From Actinomadura luzonensis (GTDB lineage Bacteria; Actinomycetota; Actinomycetes; Streptosporangiales; Streptosporangiaceae): a stretch of DNA of 64,000 bases. Where the stretch lies: positions 1,617,001 to 1,681,000 of the forward strand of contig NZ_JAKRKC020000001.1 in the NCBI RefSeq assembly GCF_022664455.2. Reading direction: 5' to 3'. Every line of letters starts with the position of its first letter. The first letter of the stretch is position 1. Position numbers and translations under genes: made by a program. The notes below the pieces were generated by a model. The model was not told the origin of the DNA and made no database searches. It saw nothing but the letters and a program-made list of their open reading frames with translations. Shown here one piece after another: positions 41,220-49,216 of this stretch.

Positions 41220-43193
41220 ATGACCCGCATCACCATCAACGGTCACTCCTTCGATCCCCCGCGAGAGCGGCCCGGCGAACGCGCCGCCGCCGACGCCTCA
41301 CACTCGGACTACGTCCTGGTGCAGGTCGATGGCCTGCTGACCGGCCGACGCAAGGCTGAGCTGTCCGGCCTGGGAGCCGAGATTCTCGAGTACGTGCCCG
41401 ACGACGCCTACCTGTGCCGCTACCGCCCGGCCGACCTCGACGCCCTTCGCGCCCTGCCGTACGTGAGCTGGGCCGACGTCTACCAGCCGCACCTGAAGAT
41501 CGAACCGGTCTCCCCCGGCGGGCCGCCCGGAAGCCGGCTCCGGCCGCGGGCCGGCCCTGTCGAGGTCGTCTTCCACGCCGGCGTGGACCCGGCCGCCTCC
41601 GGCCTGGCCGGCCGGCTCGCGGCCATCGCGTCGCAGGCGTCGGACCCGCCACGGATGAGCGCGCACAAGGCCCGCCTGACCGTCACCGAGGACGGCCTCG
41701 CCGAGCTGGCCGCGCTCGACGAGGTGCGCCTCATCCGTCCCGTGCCCCGCTACGGCCCGCACAACAACGTCGCGCGCTGCGTCCTCAACGCCGACGTCCT
41801 GATCGCCGACACCGTCTACCAGGGCGAGGGCCAGGTGGTCGGCGTCGTCGACACCGGCTTCGACAAGGGCTCCACCATCGACGTGCACCCCGCCTTCACC
41901 GGCCGGGTGGCCCGGCTGTACGCGCTCGGCCGGCCGGACAACGCCGACGATCCGCACGGTCACGGCACGCACGTGTCCGGCTCCATCCTGGGTAGCGTCA
42001 ACTCGCCCATGAGCGGCGGCCTGATCGAGGGCACGGCGCCGCGTGCCCGCCTTGTGCTGCAGTCCGTCATCGACGAGGACGGCGACTGGAGCGGCCTGCC
42101 CGACGATCTGCGCGAGCTCTACACCCCGGTCTACTACGCTGACGGCGTCCGCGTGCACAGCAACTCCTGGGGCCTGACCGAGTCCGGTCTGCGCTACGAC
42201 CAGAGCTCCTGGGAGATCGACGACTTCATCTGGCGCCACCCGGACATGGTCATCTGCTTCAGCGCCGGCAACTCCGGCGCCGATGCCGACAGCGACGGCG
42301 TCGTCGACCCCGGCCAGCTCGGCGACACCGCCGCGGCCAAGAACTCCATCACGGTGGGCGCCAGCGAGAACGTCCGCCCCGACATCGATCGCACGTACCG
42401 CGACATCTACCCCAAGGAGTTCCCCGCCGAGCCGATCCGCTCCGACAGGGTGGCCGACGCCGCCCACGGCATGGCCGCCTTCAGCAGCCGCGGCCCGACC
42501 AAGGAAGGCCGCTACAAGCCGGACGTCGTCGCGCCCGGCACCGCCGTCCTGTCCGCGCGCTCACGCATCCTGCCCCCGAACCCCGGGTCGCTCTCGCGCG
42601 ACCCGCTGCTGACGTTCATGAACGGCACCAGCATGTCCTGCCCCCTGGTGGCCGGCTGCGCCGCCGTCGTCCGTGAGAGCCTGCTCAAGAACGGCACCCC
42701 CGACCCCACCGCGGCCCTGATCAAGGCGCTGCTCATCAACGGCGCCGTCGAACTCACCGGCCAGTACGCGCCCACGGAAGCAGGCACCTCACCCAACAGC
42801 AACTCCGGCTTCGGCCGCGTCGACCTGGCCCGCTCCGTCATCGTCCCGGGCCGCACCCCGCACGCGGGCTTCCACCAGGGCGATCCCCTGGAGCAGCAGC
42901 GCGAGCATGCTCTGAGCATCGACGTCCCGGCCTCCGGCACGCTCAAGGTCACCCTCGTGTGGACCGACCCGCCCGGCGCGGGACTGCAGAACGACCTCGA
43001 CCTGATCGTCCGCGCCGGCGACGGCTCCGAACGTCACGGGAACATGGGCGCCTCCGATGGCTTCGACCGCCACAACAACGTCGAACAGGTGTGGTGGACC
43101 GGCGTCCCCACCGGCCAGGCCACCCTCACCGTCCGCGCCCACCGCATCACCGTCCACCCCCAGCCCTACGCCGTCGTCTGGCGCGTCACCTGA
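41220..43193 (+). CDS. Subtilisin-like serine protease (S8) without signal peptide
   Basis: The 657-residue protein has an N-terminal region of about 190 residues resembling a pro- or regulatory domain. The subtilase domain has catalytic Asp211 (V-V-D-T-G-F-D), His251 (G-H-G-T-H-V-S-G) and Ser471 (N-G-T-S-M-S-C-P), plus the oxyanion Asn in S-A-G-N-S-G. A C-terminal beta-sandwich (about 560-657, with V-T-L-V-W-T-D-P-P-G and N-D-L-D-L) resembles KP-43-type proteases. No signal peptide is present at ATG 41220, so it is either intracellular or exported by another route. The preceding tiny secreted peptide may be linked. Confidence 0.9.
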   Translation: MTRITINGHSFDPPRERPGERAAADASHSDYVLVQVDGLLTGRRKAELSGLGAEILEYVPDDAYLCRYRPADLDALRALPYVSWADVYQPHLKIEPVSPGGPPGSRLRPRAGPVEVVFHAGVDPAASGLAGRLAAIASQASDPPRMSAHKARLTVTEDGLAELAALDEVRLIRPVPRYGPHNNVARCVLNADVLIADTVYQGEGQVVGVVDTGFDKGSTIDVHPAFTGRVARLYALGRPDNADDPHGHGTHVSGSILGSVNSPMSGGLIEGTAPRARLVLQSVIDEDGDWSGLPDDLRELYTPVYYADGVRVHSNSWGLTESGLRYDQSSWEIDDFIWRHPDMVICFSAGNSGADADSDGVVDPGQLGDTAAAKNSITVGASENVRPDIDRTYRDIYPKEFPAEPIRSDRVADAAHGMAAFSSRGPTKEGRYKPDVVAPGTAVLSARSRILPPNPGSLSRDPLLTFMNGTSMSCPLVAGCAAVVRESLLKNGTPDPTAALIKALLINGAVELTGQYAPTEAGTSPNSNSGFGRVDLARSVIVPGRTPHAGFHQGDPLEQQREHALSIDVPASGTLKVTLVWTDPPGAGLQNDLDLIVRAGDGSERHGNMGASDGFDRHNNVEQVWWTGVPTGQATLTVRAHRITVHPQPYAVVWRVT

Positions 43194-43213
43194 GGGCAGA
43201 AAGGAGGACTGCC

Positions 43214-43246
43214 GGGACCGCGGCCGTCCGCTGCCGGCCCGGTCCC
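43214..43246. terminator. Hairpin between convergent protease and NACHT genes
   Basis: GGGACCG (43214-43220) pairs with CGGTCCC (43240-43246), with further GC-rich pairing inside. It lies between the convergent ends of genes at 43193 and 43283. No T-run follows. Confidence 0.5.
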
Positions 43247-43282
43247 GCGCATGCGGCGCGGCGGGACGCCCGCGGGGTCGCG

Positions 43283-45316
43283 TCAGTCGGTGGGGCGATA
43301 TTCGGGATGGGCGGCCAGGTGGTCGCGGAGTTCGAGGTGGCGGAACTGGTAGGCGATCCCGGAGATCCTCAGCAGACCGGCGCCGTAGCACCAGGCGAGG
43401 AAGCGGCCGAGACGCCAGGGCAGGAGGCCGCGGGTGCAGAGCAGGAAGGCCAGGTAGCGCAGGCTCGCCGGGCCGCCCATGAGGGGCGCGGAGCTCACGA
43501 GGAGCAGGCTGACGGCGAGGCCGCAGGTGGCCGCGAGCGCGGCGGGCCACTGTGCGACGAACGTGCAGATGAGGGCGGTCGTGGACGCGTAGATGAGCAG
43601 CAGCGTGAGAGCGCCCGCGGTGTCGGATCGGATGATCGTTCTGGCGTCCGCGGCGGCGGGGTCGCTGGAGCTGAGCCCGACCGCGATGCCGATGACGAGC
43701 CCCAGCGAAGCGCCGAGCGACGCTCCGATGGCCGGCCCCAGCACGAACGAGAACGCGACTCCGTAGGCGAGCGCGCCCGGCAGCACGATGCACACTCCCC
43801 AGCCGAGTCTTCTGAGGCCCGCCGCGGTTCTGAAACGGGACAGGTCGATGGACTTCGGGGCGTACCAGGGCTGCGACCAGGGGCCTGAGCCGATCTTCTG
43901 CAGGAAGACCACGCAGCCTACGGCGATCAGGCCATTCGGCACGGTCAGCCTGTCCGACGGGTAGTGGCTCCAGATCTGGAGGAGGAAGAGAACCGCTACC
44001 AGGAGGCCGGCGGCCCTGAGGATGCGCACGCCGACGTGGTGGAAACGGTCCCCGGCCAGGGCCCACAGCTCGTGCAGGACCAGGTCGGTGGCGGACAGGG
44101 CACGGCCGGCGAACGGCGGGCGGCTCTCGTTGGCGTGCAGGTAAGTGGCCAGGACCGCGAGCCAGGCGTGCGCCCGCTCCGGCGCCGGGGCGCCTCTTCC
44201 GCCCGCGGCGGTGACACGAACATGGACGAATCGGCGGAGAAGGTGCTCGTGCACGTCCTCCTCGCTGGTCAGCGCGGTCAGCTCACGAGGATCGCGGAGG
44301 TACCGGCCGCCGGCCGGGTCCCGGCCCTGGTAGACGGTGGTGGCCAGGGTGAGCCGCCATGGCGTGCTGAGCGCCCTGGCCAGCACACCGCCACCGCTGG
44401 TCAGGGCGTCCAGCACGGGCTGCCAGCGCGCCGGATCCCGCTGGTCCGTCACCGCCTCGATGAACCGCCAGGCCTTGTCGCCGGACACCGGGGTCAGCTC
44501 GATCCGGACGGTCGCCCTCGCGCCCGCGTCTGCCTCGACGAGAGCGTCGTACTGGCCGGTCCGGCAGGTGACCACGAGGCAGGACCGGGTCAGCCCGTGC
44601 TGGTAGCCGTCCAGCGCCCGCAACATCTGGCTCGCGCGCGAGGCGAAGCCGGGCGAGGACGTCGGGTCCATCTCGTCCAGGCCGTCGATGACCGGCAGGA
44701 CGCGACCGGTCTCCACCAGCGCGCGGGCCGTCACGGGTGGCAGGGCGAACGCCGTGGTCAGGTGTCCGGCGAGCTGGTCGGCCACCGGCAGTCCGGTGTT
44801 CCAGCTCGCCGCCGACAACCGGATCGGGACCGGGTCGTCCGGCGCGCGTCCGTCGAGCAGCCCGATGATGAGCTGCACGGCGAGGACCGTCTTCCCCGAG
44901 CCGGCGGGTCCCGTGATGACCAGCCGTCGCGGCGCGTCCAGCCCTCGGAAGTAGGAGACGACGTCGCGCAGGCTGCCGTGCGGCTCGGCCGGCACGGGGC
45001 CGCCCTGGCGGCGGAAGGTGAACTCGACGTCGATGACCGCGAGGTCGCCCAGCAACTGGGCCCGCTGCTTCGTCTCCGTCCGTAAGACCGCCTCGGCCAG
45101 GCGTGCCGACCACAGGTGCAGGTCGGCGTCGGCCGCCCGCTGCGCGAGCCGGCCCTGGCGCCACGCCGCCGCGGCCAGTCCCAGCGATATCAGCCCGATG
45201 ACCGCGCCGACCGGGTCGACGTCGCCTTGCCTCTGCGACCAGGCCCACGCCGCGGCTCCCACCGCGACCGCCGCGCACATCGCGGCGATTCCCTTGAACA
45301 GATTCGCCCGCCCCAT
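43283..45316 (-). CDS. Membrane NACHT-family NTPase
   Basis: The 677-residue protein has one or two N-terminal TM helices (about 8-55). The NACHT/STAND ATPase follows, with Walker A G-P-A-G-S-G-K-T (about 134-141), Walker B V-L-P-V-I-D-G-L-D-E-M-D and sensor region V-V-T-C-R-T. A C-terminal half has several TM helices (about 425-640). The protein ends Y-Q-F-R-H-L-E-L-R-D-H-L, a signature seen at the end of many actinobacterial NACHT proteins. NACHT NTPases are signalling switches, and several bacterial clades defend against phage. Its sensor seems reduced, with no repeat domain, and its effector would be membrane-based. It transcribes away from the lanthipeptide locus. Confidence 0.85.
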   Translation of the reverse strand: MGRANLFKGIAAMCAAVAVGAAAWAWSQRQGDVDPVGAVIGLISLGLAAAAWRQGRLAQRAADADLHLWSARLAEAVLRTETKQRAQLLGDLAVIDVEFTFRRQGGPVPAEPHGSLRDVVSYFRGLDAPRRLVITGPAGSGKTVLAVQLIIGLLDGRAPDDPVPIRLSAASWNTGLPVADQLAGHLTTAFALPPVTARALVETGRVLPVIDGLDEMDPTSSPGFASRASQMLRALDGYQHGLTRSCLVVTCRTGQYDALVEADAGARATVRIELTPVSGDKAWRFIEAVTDQRDPARWQPVLDALTSGGGVLARALSTPWRLTLATTVYQGRDPAGGRYLRDPRELTALTSEEDVHEHLLRRFVHVRVTAAGGRGAPAPERAHAWLAVLATYLHANESRPPFAGRALSATDLVLHELWALAGDRFHHVGVRILRAAGLLVAVLFLLQIWSHYPSDRLTVPNGLIAVGCVVFLQKIGSGPWSQPWYAPKSIDLSRFRTAAGLRRLGWGVCIVLPGALAYGVAFSFVLGPAIGASLGASLGLVIGIAVGLSSSDPAAADARTIIRSDTAGALTLLLIYASTTALICTFVAQWPAALAATCGLAVSLLLVSSAPLMGGPASLRYLAFLLCTRGLLPWRLGRFLAWCYGAGLLRISGIAYQFRHLELRDHLAAHPEYRPTD

Positions 45317-45538
45317 GACGTCATCATCCCCATGCGCGGCACCCGATGGGACAGAGCAGTCCGTCTCAGGATGTGAGACGCCGCTGGCGTGGTGACCAGC
45401 GGAAAGGGCCGCTGACGACAGGCGGTGACAAGAGTCGGGACCGGCTTGTCAGCCGGGCCGCAAGTGGTTCCTAAGCGCGTGTCACGAAGCTCTTCTCCGC
45501 ACGGCGTACCCACCGTGCCCGAAGAAGGGACGGATGCG

Positions 45539-45664
45539 ATGGAACTCGACATCAAGGCGCTCGACCTGCTCCCCGCGCAGACGGTGAGCGGCCTGGCCGC
45601 GTGTGAGATCACCTGCCCGCCGAGGGGCACCTGCACGTACACCTGCGAGGTCACGCACCAGTAG
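45539..45664 (+). CDS. Lanthipeptide precursor A1
   Basis: The 41-residue peptide starts at ATG 45539 with GAAGGGA upstream. The leader M-E-L-D-I-K-A-L-D-L-L-P-A-Q is followed by a Ser/Thr/Cys-rich core (S-G-L-A-A-C-E-I-T-C, then T-C-T-Y-T-C) with four Cys and six Ser/Thr after the leader. This is the composition expected for several thioether rings. The next gene encodes a paralogue with the same length and leader. Its 3' end is 33 bp from that gene. No protease motif (double glycine) is visible in the leader. Confidence 0.8.
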   Translation: MELDIKALDLLPAQTVSGLAACEITCPPRGTCTYTCEVTHQ

Positions 45665-45697
45665 CCGGCCGTTCCAACCAGAGAGAGGGACACATCC

Positions 45698-45823
45698 ATG
45701 GAACTCGACATCAGGGCGCTCGACCTGCTCCCGGCCCAGGCGGAGAGCGGGCTCGCCGCTTGTGAGATCACCTGCGGCCACACGTGCAGGACGAACAACA
45801 CCTGCAACGACACCATCCGCTGA
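45698..45823 (+). CDS. Lanthipeptide precursor A2
   Basis: The 41-residue peptide starts at ATG 45698 after GAGAGAGGG. The leader M-E-L-D-I-R-A-L-D-L-L-P-A-Q-A and the start S-G-L-A-A-C-E-I-T-C are nearly identical to A1. The C-terminal core differs (H-T-C-R-T-N-N-T-C-N-D-T), giving four Cys and six Ser/Thr after the leader. A tandem duplication with divergence of the ring-forming end suggests a two-component or mixed product. The gene lies upstream of the APH-type kinase. Confidence 0.8.
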   Translation: MELDIRALDLLPAQAESGLAACEITCGHTCRTNNTCNDTIR

Positions 45824-45931
45824 CCAGGGCCGCCGACGAGCCCGCAGGGCGTACCGCCGGTCCGCCTCGGGTTCGTCCGGTCCTCCCTCGGTAGCCGAAA
45901 GAGAGCACACAGATGCTGACGCAATGCCGCC

Positions 45932-47041
45932 GTGCCGGTGACGGCCGTGGCTGAGCCGCCCGCCCCGGTCCCTGTGCCGCTCGACCAGGTGCCCGGGCTG
46001 GCGGACTTCCTCACGCGGCTCCGCCTGGGCGCGCTGCGCCCCGACGCGGTCTCCGCGTTCTTCGGCAGGAACGACACCTGGGCGGGCGTGACCGACGAGG
46101 GCGTCCCCGTCTTCGTCAAGCGCGTGCTCGGGGAGGCGGGCCAGGTACGCCGCAGGGTGGCACGTACCAGGGCGATGGGGACGGCGCTCGACGGGCACCC
46201 GGTGATCAACACGCCGCGGTTCCTGGGCGCCGACGAGGAGTCGGGGCTGCTGGCCTTCACCCTGGTGCAGGACGCGCGCAGCGGCGCCGACCTCGCCGGG
46301 GACGACGCGTTCACCTGGGACCTCGCGTACTCCGCCGGCAGGCAGGTGGGCACGCTCCACACCCTCGCCGCGCCGCCGCCCGTCGCGGCCGACGACTCCG
46401 AGCCGCCCATGCCGCCCCGCGACCGCCTCGTGGCCCTGTCCCTGGAGGCGCACGCCGCCGCCAGCGGAGCGGAGCTGGAGGCGTGGGCGCTCCTGCACAA
46501 CGACCCGGTGCTCGTCCAGGCCGTCGAGGACCTGTGCGACCGGGAACGGCGCGGCCCGCACGTGCTGGTGCACGGCGACGTCCGGCTCGACCAGTTCCTC
46601 TGCCACGACGGCGTCCTGCACCTGACCGACTGGGAGGAGGCGAGGCTCGCCGACGCCGCGCGCGACGTGGGAGCCTTCGCCGGCGAATGGCTCTACCGGG
46701 GGGTGCTCGGCATGGCGGGGCCCGACGACGGCATGAGCGATCGCGAGGTCATCGCGAACGGCGCGCGCCGCTTCGAGGCCCTGCGTCCCCACGTCGAGGC
46801 GTTCTGGACCGGCTACCTGGAGGCCCGGCCCGAGGCGCGCGACGACCGCGGGCTCGCGGCCAGGGCGGCGGCGTTCGCGGGCTGGCACCTGATCGACCGG
46901 ATCATCGTCGCGGGTCACCAGCGCGGCCGGTTGAGCGCGGTGGAACGCGCCGTCGCGGGCGTCGGCCGTACGGCGCTGCTGCGGCCCGCCGACCTCACCA
47001 CCACGCTGGGCCTGGGGGAACGGCATGAAGTCCACGCTTGA
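45932..47041 (+). CDS. APH-family kinase of class V lanthipeptide type (LanK-like)
   Basis: The 369-residue protein has an aminoglycoside-phosphotransferase fold. The N-lobe contains F-G-R-N-D-T-W-A-G-V and the Lys in V-F-V-K-R-V. The C-lobe has catalytic loop H-G-D-V-R-L-D-Q-F-L and metal-binding D-W-E-E-A. In class V lanthipeptide clusters such kinases (LxmK, SprPT) phosphorylate Ser/Thr of the precursor before elimination. The next gene encodes the HopA1-type partner with a 17-bp overlap, as in those clusters. Start is uncertain: GTG 45932, 45938 or 45947 all lack good ribosome sites. A 13-codon ORF (ATG 45913) precedes and overlaps. Confidence 0.75.
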   Translation: MPVTAVAEPPAPVPVPLDQVPGLADFLTRLRLGALRPDAVSAFFGRNDTWAGVTDEGVPVFVKRVLGEAGQVRRRVARTRAMGTALDGHPVINTPRFLGADEESGLLAFTLVQDARSGADLAGDDAFTWDLAYSAGRQVGTLHTLAAPPPVAADDSEPPMPPRDRLVALSLEAHAAASGAELEAWALLHNDPVLVQAVEDLCDRERRGPHVLVHGDVRLDQFLCHDGVLHLTDWEEARLADAARDVGAFAGEWLYRGVLGMAGPDDGMSDREVIANGARRFEALRPHVEAFWTGYLEARPEARDDRGLAARAAAFAGWHLIDRIIVAGHQRGRLSAVERAVAGVGRTALLRPADLTTTLGLGERHEVHA

Positions 47042-48011
47042 CCGGGTGCGGATCGGCGCCGGCCTGACCTCGGCGTACGTCGACGACCGCGAGATCGTCG
47101 CCGACGGCCCGAAGGCGCTGCGCGGCGCGCTGGCCGACGCGCTGTACGACACCTTCCACACCGGCCACCCGCGGCCCGGGGAAGCGGAGCACCGGTCGGT
47201 GCGCGACCCGGAGTTCGAGCGCCTGCTGCGCGAGCGCGTCCCGCACCGGGACACGGCCGCCGTCGCGCCGGTCGAGCCCGGCATGCCGGGCGTGCTGCGG
47301 CTGAACGGGGTGCGCGTGCGCGTCCCGGAGTCCCGGCTCGGCGACGAGGTCGCCACCCCGGCCGGGCCCGCCCGGCACGTGCGCCTGCCGGCCGTGCGGC
47401 CGTCGGTGTCGCCGGGGTTCCTCCTGGCCGGCGGCTCGGCCGGAGAGGGGCTCGGCGAGGGCGGATGCCTGCGGGTCTACCTGGGCGCCGAGAGCGCCGA
47501 GGCCGCGCCCGGCCTGTGGGGCGCGGTGCTCGAACGGCTGGAGCTGCTGCGGCTGCCGTACCGGGCCAAGGTGCTCTCCGCCCGCGACCTGCATCCGCGG
47601 CGCGACAGCGTCGTGGTGTACCTGGGCCCTTCCGCCTGGCAAGCCGTGCCGGAGATCGCCGCGGCCGCCCGTGCGGCCGGTGGGCTGCGCGAGGACCGGT
47701 CCGCCTACGTCGCCCCGCTCGGCCCGGGCGCCGGCTGGGCCTGGGAGCCGGACGACCGGCGGCCCGGCATGCGCGGGCTGAGCTTCGGCGAGCACCGCTC
47801 CCACGCCGTCGCCGCCGGTCTGCTGGCCTGCGCCGAGCACGGCGGCGACCGGGCGGAGGCGGTACGGGAGGCGCTGCTGGCCGCGGGGATCGACCCCGAC
47901 GCGCCGCACCGCAACCTCACCTCCCCGGCGCGGCCCTTCCAGACTTCCGGTCCCGAACCCGGGCCCGGACCCCGCGAGGACAAGGAAGGAGGTGATCCGC
48001 ATGTCCACTGA
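47025..48011 (+). CDS. HopA1-domain protein, class V lanthipeptide LanY-like
   Basis: The 328-residue protein matches the T3SS-effector HopA1-like family used in class V lanthipeptide synthesis. It has a D-A-L-Y-D-T-F-H-T-G segment near residue 40, R-V-Y-L-G-A-E near 150, L-P-Y-R-A-K-V-L-S, then D-S-V-V-V-Y-L-G and F-G-E-H-R-S near the end. LxmY/SprH3 relatives act with the kinase, probably in elimination or cyclisation. ATG 47025 lies inside the kinase gene, and its stop is 11 bases into the precursor gene at 48001. Its last codons carry the precursor's ribosome site. Confidence 0.75.
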   Translation: MKSTLDRVRIGAGLTSAYVDDREIVADGPKALRGALADALYDTFHTGHPRPGEAEHRSVRDPEFERLLRERVPHRDTAAVAPVEPGMPGVLRLNGVRVRVPESRLGDEVATPAGPARHVRLPAVRPSVSPGFLLAGGSAGEGLGEGGCLRVYLGAESAEAAPGLWGAVLERLELLRLPYRAKVLSARDLHPRRDSVVVYLGPSAWQAVPEIAAAARAAGGLREDRSAYVAPLGPGAGWAWEPDDRRPGMRGLSFGEHRSHAVAAGLLACAEHGGDRAEAVREALLAAGIDPDAPHRNLTSPARPFQTSGPEPGPGPREDKEGGDPHVH

Positions 48012-48150
48012 ACTGCTCATGGAGGGCGCCGAGGCGTACACCTCGCTCGCCGAGGTCGCGGCGGTGCCCGGCAGCGACGCTCCCGGCGCCTGGCCGCGCA
48101 CGAGCTACCTGACCGCTCACCTGTGCTACATCGCGTACACGATCAGCTGA
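48001..48150 (+). CDS. Class V-type lanthipeptide precursor with single cysteine
   Basis: The 49-residue peptide starts at ATG 48001 with an excellent AAGGAGGTGATCC within the end of the HopA1 gene. The leader M-S-T-E-L-L-M-E-G-A-E-A-Y-T-S is followed by a core rich in Ser, Thr, Ala and aromatics ending T-A-H-L-C-Y-I-A-Y-T-I-S. It contains one Cys (residue 43) and five Ser/Thr in the last 17 residues. A lone Cys near the C-terminus with many Ser/Thr fits class V products, where extra dehydrated residues are reduced or remain. Being inside the LanK-LanY operon, it is the natural substrate of those proteins. It differs wholly from the MEL-type precursors. Confidence 0.85.
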   Translation: MSTELLMEGAEAYTSLAEVAAVPGSDAPGAWPRTSYLTAHLCYIAYTIS

Positions 48151-48225
48151 CGGTCGCGGTGCCGCGGGCGTCGACCGCGACCCGCGGCACCACCACCGAG
48201 CCCCCTGACGCCGGCGAGGAAGGCC

Positions 48226-49155
48226 ATGACGACCGGACTGATGTTCCCGCTCCAGCACACCGACCCCGAGAAGGTCGTGCCGTTCGGCGAGCTGGTGGCG
48301 GGCGGGCTGGCCGGCCGGCTCTGGCTCGGGCAGTCGGTCCTGGCCGAGACCCACCAGACGCTCGCCTACCTGGCCGGCAGAGGGCTCAGGGTGCCCTGCG
48401 GTCTCGGCGTGACGCTGATGCCGCTGCGCCACCCGATGGAGGCGGCGGCGCAGGCACGCAGCCTGGCGGCGCTCACCGGCCGCCCGCTGGTCGCCGGGTA
48501 CGGCACCGCGACCCCGGACCTGGTCCAGGCGTTGCGCGGCGCCCCGTACCGCAGACCGGCCGCCGCCGCCGCGGACTACGCCCGCGCGGTGCGCGCCTTC
48601 CTCGACGGTGACGCCGCGCTGCCCCCGATGAGCCACCCGCCCGTCGAGGTCGGCCTCGGCGTGCTGCGCCCCGGCATGGCGCGGGCGGCGGGCGCCGCCG
48701 CCGACGTGGCGGTGACCTGGATGACGCCGCCGCGCTACCTGGCGGAGACGCTGATCCCCGCGCTGGCGGAAGGGGCCGGCGGGCGCGGCGGGCGGCCCCG
48801 GGTCGTGACCGTCGTGCACGTCGCGCCGGCCGCGCGGGGCCGCGACCCGCGCAGGCTCGCCTACGGCGCCGCCGCCGACCACCTGCGGGCCCCGCACTAC
48901 ACCGACATGCTCCGGCGGGCCGGGGTGCCCGCCGACCCGGCCGACCCGCGGGCCGGCGCCGCCGCCCTGGTCGAGGCGGGCGTCTACGCGTACGGCCCGG
49001 TCGAGGACGTCGTCGCGAGACTGCGCGGCTACCGCGAGGCGGGCGCCGACGAGGTCGTGCTCAACCTCGCGGGCGTCGCGGCCCTCGAAGGGTTCGGCGC
49101 GGCACTGGCCGACGCGGAAGCCCTGCTGCACGCCCTGGCGGACGCCGGCGGGTGA
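48226..49155 (+). CDS. LLM-class flavin/F420-dependent oxidoreductase (LanJ-like reductase)
   Basis: The 309-residue TIM-barrel protein has the luciferase-like signatures M-F-P-L-Q-H-T-D-P, L-W-L-G-Q-S, G-L-G-V-T-L-M-P-L-R-H-P and G-Y-R-E-A-G-A-D-E-V-V-L-N-L. In class V clusters an LLM reductase converts dehydroalanine to D-alanine (LxmJ-type). Its position directly behind the precursor supports this role here. Start ATG 48226 lies 75 bp after the precursor's stop. F420 versus FMN use cannot be read from sequence alone. Confidence 0.8.
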   Translation: MTTGLMFPLQHTDPEKVVPFGELVAGGLAGRLWLGQSVLAETHQTLAYLAGRGLRVPCGLGVTLMPLRHPMEAAAQARSLAALTGRPLVAGYGTATPDLVQALRGAPYRRPAAAAADYARAVRAFLDGDAALPPMSHPPVEVGLGVLRPGMARAAGAAADVAVTWMTPPRYLAETLIPALAEGAGGRGGRPRVVTVVHVAPAARGRDPRRLAYGAAADHLRAPHYTDMLRRAGVPADPADPRAGAAALVEAGVYAYGPVEDVVARLRGYREAGADEVVLNLAGVAALEGFGAALADAEALLHALADAGG

Positions 49156-49216
49156 GCCCCGCCGCCCGCCTGATCGAGAGACGAGGCTGCGCGCCACGCG
49201 CGGGAAGGAGGACCCG

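Noticed and set aside
45913..45954. 13-codon ORF starting M-L-T-Q-C-R-R before the APH-like kinase
   Set aside because: It has a plausible GAGAG site but the peptide resembles no leader or core. It may only be a translational-coupling upstream ORF or chance.
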